From NCBI RefSeq assembly GCF_041228405.1, contig NZ_CP133888.1, positions 1,178,001 to 1,242,000 of the forward strand: DNA of 64,000 nucleotides, read 5' to 3'. The position numbers and the translations under genes were made by a program. Each line of letters opens with the position of its first letter. Position 1 is the stretch's first letter. Shown here piece by piece: positions 45,615-54,471 of this stretch. This stretch comes from Salinilacustrithrix flava (lineage in GTDB: Bacteria; Actinomycetota; Acidimicrobiia; Acidimicrobiales; Salinilacustritrichaceae). The notes beneath the pieces were generated by a model that saw only the letters and a program-made list of their open reading frames with translations, was not told the origin of the DNA and made no database searches.

Positions 45615-47858
45615 TCAGCGTTCGTGCGCGAGGTGACGGATGCGGTTCAGCGCCGCCTGCTGGAGCGCAACGTGGGTGTGGACGCCGCCCTCTGCTTCAC
45701 CCAGCTCGCGCCGCCAGCGGCCGTCGCCGTCCAGGGACCAGGCCAGCTGGTCGTCAGCGAGGTTGACGTCGAGGATCTCGTCGAGCCGCTCCTGGAGCTC
45801 GGGCGCCTCGACCGGCGTGAGCGCCTCCACCCGGCGGTTGATGTTGCGGGTCATGAGGTCGGCGGAGCCGATGAGGTGCAGCGGTCGCCCCGTCCCGGCG
45901 CCGTTCGCGAAGCGGTAGATGCGGCTGTGCTCGAGGTAGCGGCCGACGATGGACCGCACGCGGATGTTCTCGGACAGCCCCGGCACCCCTGGCCGGAGGC
46001 AGCAGATGCCCCGCACGATGAGGTCGACCTCCACGCCAGCGGCCGCGGCGGCGTAGAGCGCGTCGATCATCGCCGGATCGGAGAGGCTGTTCATCTTCGC
46101 CACGATGCGCCCACCGCTGCCGTGCTGGGCCTCGCCGGCGATCAGCCCCTCGAACCGTCGGCGGAGGTGATCCGGGGCGACGACGAGCTTCTCGTAGTCC
46201 ACGGCGCTGCTGAACCCGGTGAGGTAGTTGAACAGCTGGGACAGGTCGGTGCCGATGGCGGGGTCGGTGGTGAAGAGGCCGAGGTCCTCGTAGATCGTCG
46301 CCGTCTTCGGGTTGTAGTTGCCCGTCCCGATGTGGCAGTAGCGGCGGAGACCGTCGCGCTCCTCGCGCACCACGAGCAGCGTCTTGGTGTGGGTCTTGAG
46401 GCCGACGATCCCGTAGACGACGTGGACGCCGACCTCCTCGAGCGCCTTGGCCCACTCGATGTTGCGGGCCTCGTCGAAGCGGGCCTTCAGCTCGACCAGC
46501 ACCGCCACCTGCTTGCCCGACTCCGCGGCCCGCACCAGGGACCGGATGATCGAACTGTCACCGGAGGTCCGGTACAGCGTCATCTTGATGGCCACCACGC
46601 CAGGGTCCTTGGAGGCCTGTCGGAGGAACGCCTCCACCGTGTTGTGGAAGCTCGAGTACGGGTGGTGGACGAGGATGTCGCCACGTCGGATCTCAGCGAA
46701 GAAGTCGGCAGGGACGCCGTCGCCGGCGGCGTGCCATGGGGTGGTGCCGGCCCAGTGCTTGTCCTTCAGGTCTGGTCGTTCCAAGGCGTGGATCGACCAG
46801 AGCGATGTCAGGTCCAGGAGTCCCTGCACGACGTAGACGTCTTCCGGAGCCAGGTCCAGCTCTCGCACGAGCACGTCGCGCAGCGCGTCGCTCATGTCGG
46901 CGCCGATCTCGACCCGCACGGCACGACCGAACCGTCGCCGTCGCAGCTCCATCTCCACCGCTTCGAGCAGGTCGTCGGCCTCGTTGTCCTCGACGGTGAG
47001 GTCGGCGTTGCGGGTGACCCGGAACAGCGACCACTCGAGGACATCCATGCTGGGGAACAGCCGGTCGAGGCGATCGGCGATGAGCTCCTCGAGCGGGACG
47101 AGGGAGGCGGTGCCCGGCACCCGGAGGAAGCGGTCGAGGTTCGAGGGAACCTTCACCCGGGCGAACCGCCGCTCACCGGTCTCGGGGTCGGCCACCAGGA
47201 CCGCCAGGTTGAGCGACAGGTTGGAGATGTAGGGGAAGGGGTGCCCCGGGTCCACCGCCAACGGCGTGAGCACCGGGAACACGTGCTCGTCGAAGACCCG
47301 GTCGATCGCCTCCCGTTCGGGCTCCGGGAGCCGCGCCAGGTGCGTGAGCCGGATGCCCTCCCGCTCGAGCTGCGCGACGACCACGCCGGTGAAGACCTGC
47401 TGGTGGTCGCGGCACAGGTCGAGCACGACGTCGCGGATCGCCGCCAGCTGCTCGGCGGGTGCGCGCCCGTCGTGGGATGGCCGGCGCACACCGGCGAACA
47501 GCTGGTCCTTCAGGCCGGCGACCCGCACCTGGAAGAACTCATCGAGGTTGGACGAGAAGATCGCCAGGAACTTGGCCCGCTCCAGCAGCGGCACCTGGTC
47601 GTCGGTGGCGAGGGCGAGCACGCGCGCGTTGAACTCGAGCCACGACAGCTCGCGGTTGAAGAAGCGCTCCGGACGTTGCCGGAGATCGAGCCCGGCGGCG
47701 TCCTCGACCGTGGAACCGACCCCGGTCGGCGCTGCGGCATGGTCGGGCCGGCGTCTCGATCGGGTGAACCATCGGATGAAGCGCCGCCAGCGGCCTGGGT
47801 GGTCTTCGTGCACGGTCTGCTTGATCGAGTCGGGAACGGGGGTCAGCGCCTCCTCCAC
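45615..47858 (-). CDS. ppk: Polyphosphate kinase 1
   Basis: About 747 aa. It makes polyphosphate reversibly from ATP. FFNRELSWLEFNARVL marks the N domain and HHPYSSFHNTVEAFLR the head. KARFDEARNIEWA and the autophosphorylated His in RRYCHIGTGNYNPKTA are catalytic; IVRGICCLRPG and GSADLMTRNINRRVE complete the family blocks. The N-terminal about 70 residues are an extra basic region (RRFIRWFTRSRRRP). Start: GTG 47858 with GAGGGGGG eight bases upstream is preferred over GTG 47888. It lies in the phosphate island. Confidence 0.95.
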   Translation of the reverse strand: MEEALTPVPDSIKQTVHEDHPGRWRRFIRWFTRSRRRPDHAAAPTGVGSTVEDAAGLDLRQRPERFFNRELSWLEFNARVLALATDDQVPLLERAKFLAIFSSNLDEFFQVRVAGLKDQLFAGVRRPSHDGRAPAEQLAAIRDVVLDLCRDHQQVFTGVVVAQLEREGIRLTHLARLPEPEREAIDRVFDEHVFPVLTPLAVDPGHPFPYISNLSLNLAVLVADPETGERRFARVKVPSNLDRFLRVPGTASLVPLEELIADRLDRLFPSMDVLEWSLFRVTRNADLTVEDNEADDLLEAVEMELRRRRFGRAVRVEIGADMSDALRDVLVRELDLAPEDVYVVQGLLDLTSLWSIHALERPDLKDKHWAGTTPWHAAGDGVPADFFAEIRRGDILVHHPYSSFHNTVEAFLRQASKDPGVVAIKMTLYRTSGDSSIIRSLVRAAESGKQVAVLVELKARFDEARNIEWAKALEEVGVHVVYGIVGLKTHTKTLLVVREERDGLRRYCHIGTGNYNPKTATIYEDLGLFTTDPAIGTDLSQLFNYLTGFSSAVDYEKLVVAPDHLRRRFEGLIAGEAQHGSGGRIVAKMNSLSDPAMIDALYAAAAAGVEVDLIVRGICCLRPGVPGLSENIRVRSIVGRYLEHSRIYRFANGAGTGRPLHLIGSADLMTRNINRRVEALTPVEAPELQERLDEILDVNLADDQLAWSLDGDGRWRRELGEAEGGVHTHVALQQAALNRIRHLAHER

Positions 47859-47935
47859 GCTGGCATCCCCCCTCGTGCCGATCTGCACCCCGGGGACGTC
47901 GTTCGGGCTCGGTCCACCGAGCGTTCAGGCGCCAT

Positions 47936-47964
47936 GAGGTGTCCCGTCACCTCCGCGACACCTC
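47936..47964. repeat. Inverted-repeat cluster between ppk and HAD gene
   Basis: GAGGTGTC (47936-47943) and GACACCTC (47957-47964) form a perfect 8-bp inverted repeat. A third CACCTC at 47948-47953 also pairs with the left arm. It resembles a multi-half-site operator more than a terminator. No known regulator is assigned. Confidence 0.5.
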
Positions 47965-48096
47965 GCGTCGGCCCGTCGCATCGGCCGGGGGATGCCGTCC
48001 CCTCCCCCGGCAGGCGGGCGGCGACTTCACGCATCGTTCATGCCCCGTGCCCCCGTGGTATCCGTCGCGGAGAGGTCGGGATGGTGTCCTACGACC

Positions 48097-48801
48097 ATGA
48101 CCGCATCGGAGCACGCTGCACGCGAGGCCGAGGCGCTGCCCGAGGTGGTCGGTCGGCCTGCCGTGTTCGACCTGGATCGCACGTTGCTGGCCGGGTCGAG
48201 CCTTGTGGCGCTGGCCCGCGTGATGGCCAGACGCCGCATGGTCTCCGGTCAGCAGCTGCTCTCGGGGCTGGCGATGGACCAGGTGTTCCGGCGCCGCGGG
48301 GCCACCGATGACGACGTCGACCGCATCCGCACCATCGCGCTCCGCCACATCGCCGGCGCCGACGTCGCGCAGCTGCGAGCGCTGACCGACGAGGTCGGTC
48401 GTGCGCTCAGCCGCCAGGTGCTGCCCGGCGCACGGATGCTGCTGCGTCGCCACCAGGAGGCCGGCGACTTCATCGTGATCCTGTCCGCGAGCCCCCAGGA
48501 GCTGGTCGAGGCCATCGCGTCCCGCCTCGGTGCGCAACGGGCCGTGGGCACCCGCGCCGAGGTCGACGGGAGCCGCTACACGGGCGGTCTCGATGGCCCG
48601 TTCTGCTACGGCATCGGCAAGGTGCAGCGGCTGGAGCACGACCTCGGACCCGGCTCCTTGGATGCGGCCACCGCATATGCCGACTCCACCTCGGACCTCC
48701 CGGTGCTCGAGGCCTGCCGCGAGCCGGTGGCGGTCAACCCGGACCGTCCGCTGCGCCGGGTGGCGAAGGCACGGGGGTGGCCAGTCGTGCGGTTCGCGTG
48801 A
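48097..48801 (+). CDS. HAD-superfamily phosphatase, subclass IB
   Basis: 234 aa. The nucleophile motif FDLDRTLLAGSS (Asp25, Asp27), motif II VILSASPQELVEAIA, and the third and fourth motifs around GKVQRLEHDL and YADSTSDLPVLEAC match the HAD-IB family (phosphoserine phosphatase/CicA-like). Substrate unknown; Lys in YGIGKVQRL is the motif III residue. The ATG at 48097 is chosen by homology of length. Convergent with tatC. Confidence 0.9.
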   Translation: MTASEHAAREAEALPEVVGRPAVFDLDRTLLAGSSLVALARVMARRRMVSGQQLLSGLAMDQVFRRRGATDDDVDRIRTIALRHIAGADVAQLRALTDEVGRALSRQVLPGARMLLRRHQEAGDFIVILSASPQELVEAIASRLGAQRAVGTRAEVDGSRYTGGLDGPFCYGIGKVQRLEHDLGPGSLDAATAYADSTSDLPVLEACREPVAVNPDRPLRRVAKARGWPVVRFA

Positions 48802-48823
48802 GCGGCCTGACGGTGCCCGGCGA

Positions 48824-49612
48824 TCACCGCTCATCGGATCGGCGGGTCAGGAGCGTTCCGATGAGGATCGAGATCTCGTAGAAGAGGTACATCGGGATCG
48901 AGAGGATGCCGAGCGTGTAGGGGTCACCCGATGGGGTGATGACGGCGACGACGACGACGATCCCGACCACGGCGTAGCGCCGGGCGCTCCGCAGGCTCGA
49001 GGCGGTGATGACGCCTGCCAGCTGGAGGAAGACGAGGACGATGGGGAACTCGAAGCCGACACCGAAGGCCAGCATCATGTAGGTGATGAGCTCGAAGTAG
49101 GGGGCGGGGCGAAACTGCTGCTGCAGGCCCTCGCCGCCGACCTCGGTGAGGAACTCGAGCGCGGGGGTGAGGGTGTGGAACGCCAGGGTGGCGCCGAGCA
49201 CGAACAGCACGAGCGCCGATCCCACGAACGGGTACGCCCACCGCTTCTCGTTCGCGTGGAGCCCGGGGACGACGAACCGCCAGACCTGCCACAGCAGGAC
49301 CGGCATGGCGAGCGCGACGCCCCCGTAGCCGGCGATCTTGAGGCGGATGGAGAACGCCTCCAGGGGCTCGGTCTGCAGGAGCCGGCAATCGTCGACCGCG
49401 GCACCCTGCAGGCTGCAGTAGGGGTCGACCAGGACATCGAAGATCCACGGGTAGAGGAACCAGCAGACCACGGCACCCACGGTGACGGCCGCTGCCGACT
49501 TGATGATCCGGTCCCGCAGCTCGGACAGGTGGTCGAGCACCGACAGGTCTGCCGGCCCGGGCGCCTCCGTGGTCCGGCGTCCACCGCCCGATCTCCTGCG
49601 AACCGCGACCAT
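48824..49612 (-). CDS. tatC: Sec-independent translocase subunit TatC
   Basis: 262 aa with six membrane helices. HLSELRDRIIKSAAAV is the TatC N-terminal signal-recognition motif (with the conserved Glu). FSIRLKIAGYGGVALAMPVLLWQVWRFVVPGL is the family block, and ITPSGDP marks the fifth loop. It recognises twin-arginine signals. Follows tatB by 6 bp. Confidence 0.96.
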   Translation of the reverse strand: MVAVRRRSGGGRRTTEAPGPADLSVLDHLSELRDRIIKSAAAVTVGAVVCWFLYPWIFDVLVDPYCSLQGAAVDDCRLLQTEPLEAFSIRLKIAGYGGVALAMPVLLWQVWRFVVPGLHANEKRWAYPFVGSALVLFVLGATLAFHTLTPALEFLTEVGGEGLQQQFRPAPYFELITYMMLAFGVGFEFPIVLVFLQLAGVITASSLRSARRYAVVGIVVVVAVITPSGDPYTLGILSIPMYLFYEISILIGTLLTRRSDER

Positions 49613-49618
49613 GGCTGC

Positions 49619-49828
49619 TCAGTCGACCCGCAGGTCGGCGCCGGGTCGCTCGGCCGCGTCGTCGGTGAGCGCGGCGGTCACATCGATGCGGAAGGCGTCG
49701 GACATGCGCCGCAGCTGTCCGAGCGCCGAGCCCGCCTGGCGGAGGGCGGCCGGCAGCTTGTCCGGACCGAGCACGACGAGGGCGACGAGGGCGATCGCCA
49801 GGAGCTCGAGGCCTCCCACGTTGAACAC
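49619..49828 (-). CDS. tatB: Twin-arginine translocase subunit TatB
   Basis: 69 aa. FNVGGLELLAIALVALVVLGPDKLPAALRQAG is a membrane helix, a Gly-Pro hinge and an amphipathic helix, as in TatB (Glu8 equivalent present). The C-terminal tail is short. The GTG at 49828 has GGAG seven bases upstream. It sits between tatA (19 bp) and tatC (6 bp). Confidence 0.88.
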   Translation of the reverse strand: MFNVGGLELLAIALVALVVLGPDKLPAALRQAGSALGQLRRMSDAFRIDVTAALTDDAAERPGADLRVD

Positions 49829-49847
49829 GAGGACGCTCCGCCGACGG

Positions 49848-50024
49848 TCAGGCCGACGGCGCCGGGTCGGTGTCGTCGGTCCTCGTCGCCGTGCCCTCGC
49901 TGAGACCCTGCTTGAACTCGGTCTGGGCCCGTCCCAGCGAACGGGCGAGCTTGGGGAGCTTCGCCCCGCCGAACAGCAGGATGATGACGAACAGGACGAT
50001 GAGGAGCTCTGGGCCTTGGGGCAT
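49848..50024 (-). CDS. tatA: Twin-arginine translocase subunit TatA
   Basis: 58 aa, too short to be picked up easily. MPQGPELLIVLFVIILLFGG is the membrane helix. AKLPKLARSLGRAQTEFKQG follows with the FG hinge and amphipathic helix of TatA (LFGGAKLPKLARSLG). The tail is acidic. A TACCTT -10 box ends six bases before the ATG, so the tatABC operon appears to start with a leaderless mRNA. TatA oligomers form the export pore. Confidence 0.92.
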   Translation of the reverse strand: MPQGPELLIVLFVIILLFGGAKLPKLARSLGRAQTEFKQGLSEGTATRTDDTDPAPSA

Positions 50025-50030
50025 GCGGCG

Positions 50031-50036
50031 AAGGTA
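50031..50036 (-). promoter_or_regulatory. -10 box TACCTT of tatABC, leaderless type
   Basis: Minus strand TACCTT, six bases (CGCCGC), ATG at 50024. Confidence 0.55.
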
Positions 50037-50109
50037 GGAGGCGCCGGTTTCCCGGCCGTGGCCCCGGGGTGTGCTGCTCGTGAACGGCGACGGAAGTCGC
50101 GGCGACGGG

Positions 50110-50859
50110 TCAGGCGCTCGACGTGGCGTACTTGTAGCCCAGCCCCCGGATGGTCACGATGCGCTGGGGGTTGGCGGGATCCATCTCGACCTTGGCCCGC
50201 AGTCGCTTCACGTGCACGTCGAGGGTCTTGGTGTCGCCGACGTAGTCGAAGCCCCACACGAGGTCGATGAGATCGCCACGAGTCATGACGCGGTCGACGT
50301 TGGCGAGGAGCACGTGGAGCAGCTCGAACTCCTTCAGCGGCATCGGGGTCAGCTCGCCCCGGATGCGGACCTCGTGCCGCTCCGGATCGAGCGCGACGTC
50401 GGCGACCTGCACGGCCTCGGCGGGGAGCGCGTGGTCGGTGCCGACCTGGCGTCGCATGACGGCGCGCATGCGGGCGATCAGCTCACGGATGCGGTACGGC
50501 TTGGTGACGTAGTCATCGGCGCCGACCTCGAGGCCCACGACGGCATCGATCTCCGACCCCTTCGCCGTGACCATGATGATGGGCACGCGGGACCGCTTCC
50601 GCAGCTCCCGGCACACGTCGATCCCCGACACCTTGGGCAGGAGCACGTCCAGGAGCAGCACGTCGGGCTGGATCGCGTCGAACATGGCGAGGGCGGCAGC
50701 GCCGTCCCGGGCGACCTGCACCCGGAAGCCCTCCCGCGCCAGGCCGATGGTGAGCGCCTCGATGAAGGACTCCTCGTCCTCCACCACCAGCACGGTCGGG
50801 TGGTGCACGGGGGCGTGGGCCTTCCGCAGCACCGGAGCGGTCGGCTGGTCGACGGACAT
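50110..50859 (-). CDS. PhoB/PhoP-type response regulator
   Basis: 249 aa. The receiver (about 22-135) has the acidic pocket VVEDEE, phospho-acceptor Asp71 in LLLDVLLPKVSG and Lys in YVTKPY. The OmpR-type winged helix (about 150-247) reads LTPMPLKEFELLHVLL and RGDLIDLVWGFDYVGDTKTLDVHVKRLRAKVE. GGAGG lies before the ATG, which overlaps the phoU stop (TGATG). By position in the pst-phoU operon it is the probable phosphate regulator that binds the PHO boxes; no histidine kinase gene directly adjoins it. Confidence 0.92.
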   Translation of the reverse strand: MSVDQPTAPVLRKAHAPVHHPTVLVVEDEESFIEALTIGLAREGFRVQVARDGAAALAMFDAIQPDVLLLDVLLPKVSGIDVCRELRKRSRVPIIMVTAKGSEIDAVVGLEVGADDYVTKPYRIRELIARMRAVMRRQVGTDHALPAEAVQVADVALDPERHEVRIRGELTPMPLKEFELLHVLLANVDRVMTRGDLIDLVWGFDYVGDTKTLDVHVKRLRAKVEMDPANPQRIVTIRGLGYKYATSSA

Positions 50860-51518
50860 CAGCGGACCTCCGCCGTGAGGTGGTCGGGGTCTCCGGTGAG
50901 CATGTAGCGCAGGCGGGCACCGATGATGGCGGAGTGGTCGGCGATGCGCTCCAGGGAACGGCCGGCGATGAGCGTGGACGTGGCGATCCGCACGGCATCG
51001 GGACCGACCAGCCGGAGCAGCTCGGCCATCAGGTGCTCGTAGTGCATGTCCATCGCCTGGACCCGGGTGGCGAGGTCGGTGGCGAGGTGGAGGTCCTGGG
51101 CCGACCAGGCCCGCAGCGCGTCCCGGTACGCCGCCACGGCCGTGTCGTCCATCGACACGAGGATGTCGAACGTCGCTCGGTGCCCGGCCCAAAGCCCACG
51201 CTCGGGGTTCAGCTTCACGACGCGCAGGGCGAGGTCGCCGATCCGCTCCAGCTCGGACAGGATCCGCAGCACGGACACGACGAAGCGGAGGTCGGAGGCC
51301 ACCGGGTTCTCCCGGGCGAGCAGGTCGTAGCAGCGCTCCGTGAGGCTCACGTTCATCGCGTCGATCTCGTCGTCGCACGCGACGGCTGCGGCGGCGGCGC
51401 CGGGGTCGCCATCGAGCAGCACGCGACGGGTGCGCTCCAGGTTGTGGTCCACCTTGACGCCCATGAGCTCGACCTGCAGCCGCAGCTGGTCCAGCTCGTC
51501 GTGGAAGGACTTGCGCAA
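50859..51518 (-). CDS. phoU: Phosphate uptake regulator PhoU
   Basis: About 219 aa of two three-helix bundles with repeated acidic metal-binding motifs: ACDDEIDAMN and ELERIGDLALRV in one half, MDMHYEHLMAEL and SLERIADHSAIIGARLRY in the other. PhoU links the Pst transporter to the sensor kinase. The TTG at 51518 (RKSFHDELDQLR) is preferred because AAGGGGG lies seven bases upstream and the family starts here. The alternative is ATG 51572, which overlaps the pstB stop and adds 18 low-complexity residues. Confidence 0.93.
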   Translation of the reverse strand: MRKSFHDELDQLRLQVELMGVKVDHNLERTRRVLLDGDPGAAAAAVACDDEIDAMNVSLTERCYDLLARENPVASDLRFVVSVLRILSELERIGDLALRVVKLNPERGLWAGHRATFDILVSMDDTAVAAYRDALRAWSAQDLHLATDLATRVQAMDMHYEHLMAELLRLVGPDAVRIATSTLIAGRSLERIADHSAIIGARLRYMLTGDPDHLTAEVR

Positions 51519-51571
51519 CCGTCGACCCCCTTGCCCGTCCCCCGTGCCCAGTGGCTCGTGCGCTGGGTGCA

Positions 51572-52408
51572 TCAGCCGAAGCGACCCGTCACGTAGTTCT
51601 CGGTGCGTTCGTCATCCGGTGTGGTGAAGATCTTGTCGGTGTCGGCGTACTCGACGAGCAGGCCGGTGCGGCGGTCGCTCTCCTCGTTCACCTCGGTCGT
51701 GAAGAACGCCGTCCGGTCCGACACCCGAGCCGCCTGCTGCATGTTGTGGGTCACGATGATGATCGTGTAGCGCTCCTTGATCTCCACCATGAGGTCCTCG
51801 ATGCGTCCGGTGGCGATCGGGTCCAGCGCCGAGCACGGCTCATCCATCAACAGCACCTCCGGATCCGTCGCGATCGCCCGCGCGATGCAGAGCCGCTGCT
51901 GCTGGCCACCCGACAGGCTCATCCCCGACTCCTTCAGCCGGTCCTTCACCTCGTCCCACAGCGCCGCACCCTGCAGCGCCTCTTCCACGACGTCATCGAG
52001 GTTGCCCTTGGCACCCGCCACCTTCGGACCGTAGGCCACGTTGTCGTAGATCGACTTCGGGAACGGGTTCGGCTTCTGGAACACCATCCCGATCCGACGA
52101 CGCACCTCCACCGGGTTCACCGCGGGGTCGTACAGGTCGACCCCGTGGTAGCTGATGTCACCCTCCACCCGAGCCGTGTCGATCAGATCGTTCATCCGGT
52201 TGAAGCACCGCAGCATCGTCGACTTCCCACACCCCGACGGACCGATGAACGCCGTGATCTCGTGCTGGCGCACGTCCAGGGAGACGTCGCGCACGGCGCG
52301 GAAGTCCCCGTAGTACACGGCCACGCCGGAGACGTCGAACACCGCCTGCTGCGGGACCCCGGGCGGCGCTGGCTCCGTCCGGGGCACGGGGGATCCGTTC
52401 TCGGCCAT
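51572..52408 (-). CDS. pstB: Phosphate ABC transporter ATPase PstB
   Basis: 278 aa. Walker A IGPSGCGKST, signature MSLSGGQQQRL, Walker B LLMDEPCSALDP and THNMQQAARV with switch His match PstB, as does the RRIGMVFQKPNPFPKSIYDN block. The ATG at 52408 has GAGAGG eight bases upstream; an in-frame ATG at 52441 would sit directly after pstA without a ribosome site. Powers phosphate uptake. Confidence 0.96.
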   Translation of the reverse strand: MAENGSPVPRTEPAPPGVPQQAVFDVSGVAVYYGDFRAVRDVSLDVRQHEITAFIGPSGCGKSTMLRCFNRMNDLIDTARVEGDISYHGVDLYDPAVNPVEVRRRIGMVFQKPNPFPKSIYDNVAYGPKVAGAKGNLDDVVEEALQGAALWDEVKDRLKESGMSLSGGQQQRLCIARAIATDPEVLLMDEPCSALDPIATGRIEDLMVEIKERYTIIIVTHNMQQAARVSDRTAFFTTEVNEESDRRTGLLVEYADTDKIFTTPDDERTENYVTGRFG

Positions 52409-52442
52409 GAGGCGGACCTCTCGGGTCAGGTTGTCGGGCATG

Positions 52443-53402
52443 TCAGCCCCTCTTCTTCTCGTAGCGGTTGCGCAGGAGGATGGCGATGGCGTTGGCGAGC
52501 AGGACCACGGCGAGCAGCACGACGATGGCCGCGGCGGTGGCCTGCTCCCAGTCGGCCCCGGGCCGGCCGGCCCAGGTGGTGATCACGATCGGCATCGCCG
52601 TGAAGCGCTCGTCGAGGCTGTCGAGCGACATGCCGGTCCCACCGGAGAGGAAGCCCGTCACCGCGCCGACGAGGATGAGCGGCGCGGCCTCGCCGAGCGC
52701 TCGGGCGAGGGCCAGGACCGTGCCGGTGAGGATCCCGGGGGCGGCGTAGGGGATCACGTGGTGCTTGGTGACCTCCCACGTGGTGGCGCCCACCCCGTAG
52801 GCGGCCTCCCGCAGCTCGGCGGGCACGGCGCGCAGGGCCTCGGCGCTGGTGATGATCACGATGGGCAGCACCAGGATCGCCAGCGTGAGGCCGGCGGAGA
52901 TGACCGAGCGACCCTGGGCGTCGGGGCCGGTGAAGCTCCCGAGCGCCTTGACGAAGATGGCCAGGCCGAGGATGCCGTAGACCACCGAGGGCACCCCGGC
53001 CAGGTTGCGGATGCTCACGTCGATGAACCGGGTGAGCCGGGTCGATCGCGCGTACTCCTCGAGGTAGATCGCCGAGGCGATGCCGACGGGGAAGGCCACC
53101 ACGACGGTGAACACGCCGATGAAGAAGGTGCCCCGCAGCCCCTGCAGGATCCCGGAGGCCTCGGCCTGCGAGCGCAGGCTCCCCTGGAGGAAGTCGCCGA
53201 GCCGCCCGGTGAGCGTGCCGCTGCCGGTCTGGGCCACGTCGTAGACCAGGACGCCGAGGATCACGATGGAGGTGGCCAGCGCGGCGATCAGGATCGCCTG
53301 GAACGCCTTGCCGGAGACGTCGCTCCGGTTGCCGGTGAGCTGGCGCCGGACCTGCTCGGCGGCGATGCCGCCTCCGAGGCTCGCTGGGGTCGTGAGTGCC
53401 AT
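52443..53402 (-). CDS. pstA: Phosphate ABC transporter permease PstA
   Basis: 319 aa with about six membrane helices. The permease EAA loop reads LREAAYGVGATTWEVTKHHVIPYAAPGI. SIRNLAGVPSVVYGILGLAIF is the family block. It forms the membrane channel with PstC and is separated from it by 9 bp. The codons near the end (NRYEKKRG) run directly into pstB. Confidence 0.95.
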   Translation of the reverse strand: MALTTPASLGGGIAAEQVRRQLTGNRSDVSGKAFQAILIAALATSIVILGVLVYDVAQTGSGTLTGRLGDFLQGSLRSQAEASGILQGLRGTFFIGVFTVVVAFPVGIASAIYLEEYARSTRLTRFIDVSIRNLAGVPSVVYGILGLAIFVKALGSFTGPDAQGRSVISAGLTLAILVLPIVIITSAEALRAVPAELREAAYGVGATTWEVTKHHVIPYAAPGILTGTVLALARALGEAAPLILVGAVTGFLSGGTGMSLDSLDERFTAMPIVITTWAGRPGADWEQATAAAIVVLLAVVLLANAIAILLRNRYEKKRG

Positions 53403-53411
53403 CGTCGGCTC

Positions 53412-54353
53412 CTAGTAGGCCTGGCGCACGCGGCGGACGAACCGGCTGGCGAGCACGTTGAGGACGAGCGTGACGAGGAAGAGCAGCATCCCGACGAAGA
53501 ACAGGCTCTGGAAGGTGAGCCCGGCGCCGCGCACCTGGTCGGTGCCGGCTGCCTGGGACGCCATCGCCGCAGTCATCGTCTGACCCGGCCTGAAGATGTC
53601 GGTGCTGAACAGGGACCCGCCGGTGGCGCCGGCCGCGATGAACACGACCATGGTCTCCCCGATCGCCCGGGACACCGCCACGATGAACGCCGCGACCAGA
53701 CCCGACACCGCGGCCGGGATCACGACCCGGATCGTCGTGGTGATCTTCCGGGCACCGAGCCCGTAGGAGGCCTCGCGCAGCGCCATCGGCACCGAGCGCA
53801 TCGCGTCCTCGGAGATCGACGCGACCAGCGGGATCGTGAGGATGCCGACGCCGATGCCGGCCGCCGCGATGTTGAACTGGGTCGCCTCGTCGTTCAGTCG
53901 CTGGACGATCACCGGGGACAGGAAGGTCAGGGCGAAGAAGCCCAGCACCACCGACGGGATGCCGGCCAGGATCTCGAGCGCCGGCTTGACCACCTTGCGG
54001 ACGGTGGCTGGTGCGTACTCGGAGAGGTAGACGGCGGCGCCGAGGCCGAGCGGGCCGGCCACCGCCATCGCGATGACGGTGACGATGAGGCTGCCGCTGA
54101 CGAGGGTCTTGACGTCGTACATGCCGCGCCGCGGGAACCACCCGTCGGTCCAGAGGGCGGCGAGCTCGACCTGGCTGACGAAGGTCCAGGCCTCGCCGAT
54201 CAGCGACGCCACGATGGCGACCGAGATCACGATGGAGGTGGATGCGGCCGTGAACAGGACCGCTCGCACGATCCGCTCCTTGCGCATCCGGGAGCGGGAG
54301 CCGTGGAAGTCCTCGAGCGAGTAGCTCGTCGGGTTGCTCGCCAGGGAGGTCAT
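53412..54353 (-). CDS. pstC: Phosphate ABC transporter permease PstC
   Basis: 313 aa with about six membrane helices. EILAGIPSVVLGFFALTFL and the EAA loop LREASYGLGARKITTTIRVVIPAAVSG match PstC. The cytoplasmic N-terminus (FHGSRSRMRKERIVRAV) is basic. It follows pstS across a 118-bp gap that holds a strong hairpin (54401-54433), which may lower its expression relative to pstS. Confidence 0.95.
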   Translation of the reverse strand: MTSLASNPTSYSLEDFHGSRSRMRKERIVRAVLFTAASTSIVISVAIVASLIGEAWTFVSQVELAALWTDGWFPRRGMYDVKTLVSGSLIVTVIAMAVAGPLGLGAAVYLSEYAPATVRKVVKPALEILAGIPSVVLGFFALTFLSPVIVQRLNDEATQFNIAAAGIGVGILTIPLVASISEDAMRSVPMALREASYGLGARKITTTIRVVIPAAVSGLVAAFIVAVSRAIGETMVVFIAAGATGGSLFSTDIFRPGQTMTAAMASQAAGTDQVRGAGLTFQSLFFVGMLLFLVTLVLNVLASRFVRRVRQAY

Positions 54354-54400
54354 GGGGCGCCTGTCGGGGGTGGAGCGTGCGGCGGTCGTGGGTGCGAACT

Positions 54401-54433
54401 GGCCGGCCCGGAGGGGGAGATTCCGGGCCGGCC
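54401..54433 (-). terminator. Hairpin between pstS and pstC
   Basis: GGCCGGCCCGGA (54401-54412) and TCCGGGCCGGCC (54422-54433) are perfect complements over 12 bp with a 9-base loop. It lies 39 bases after the pstS stop and 48 before the pstC ATG, inside the operon. It could be a partial terminator or an mRNA 3' stabiliser. Confidence 0.75.
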
Positions 54434-54471
54434 GATCCGCCCCTGTGAGGTGAAGGGGTGTGCCTGGCGGG

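Noticed and set aside
45624..48311. 895-codon plus-strand open frame opposite ppk
   Set aside because: Shadow of ppk; the PPK signature residues are all on the minus strand.
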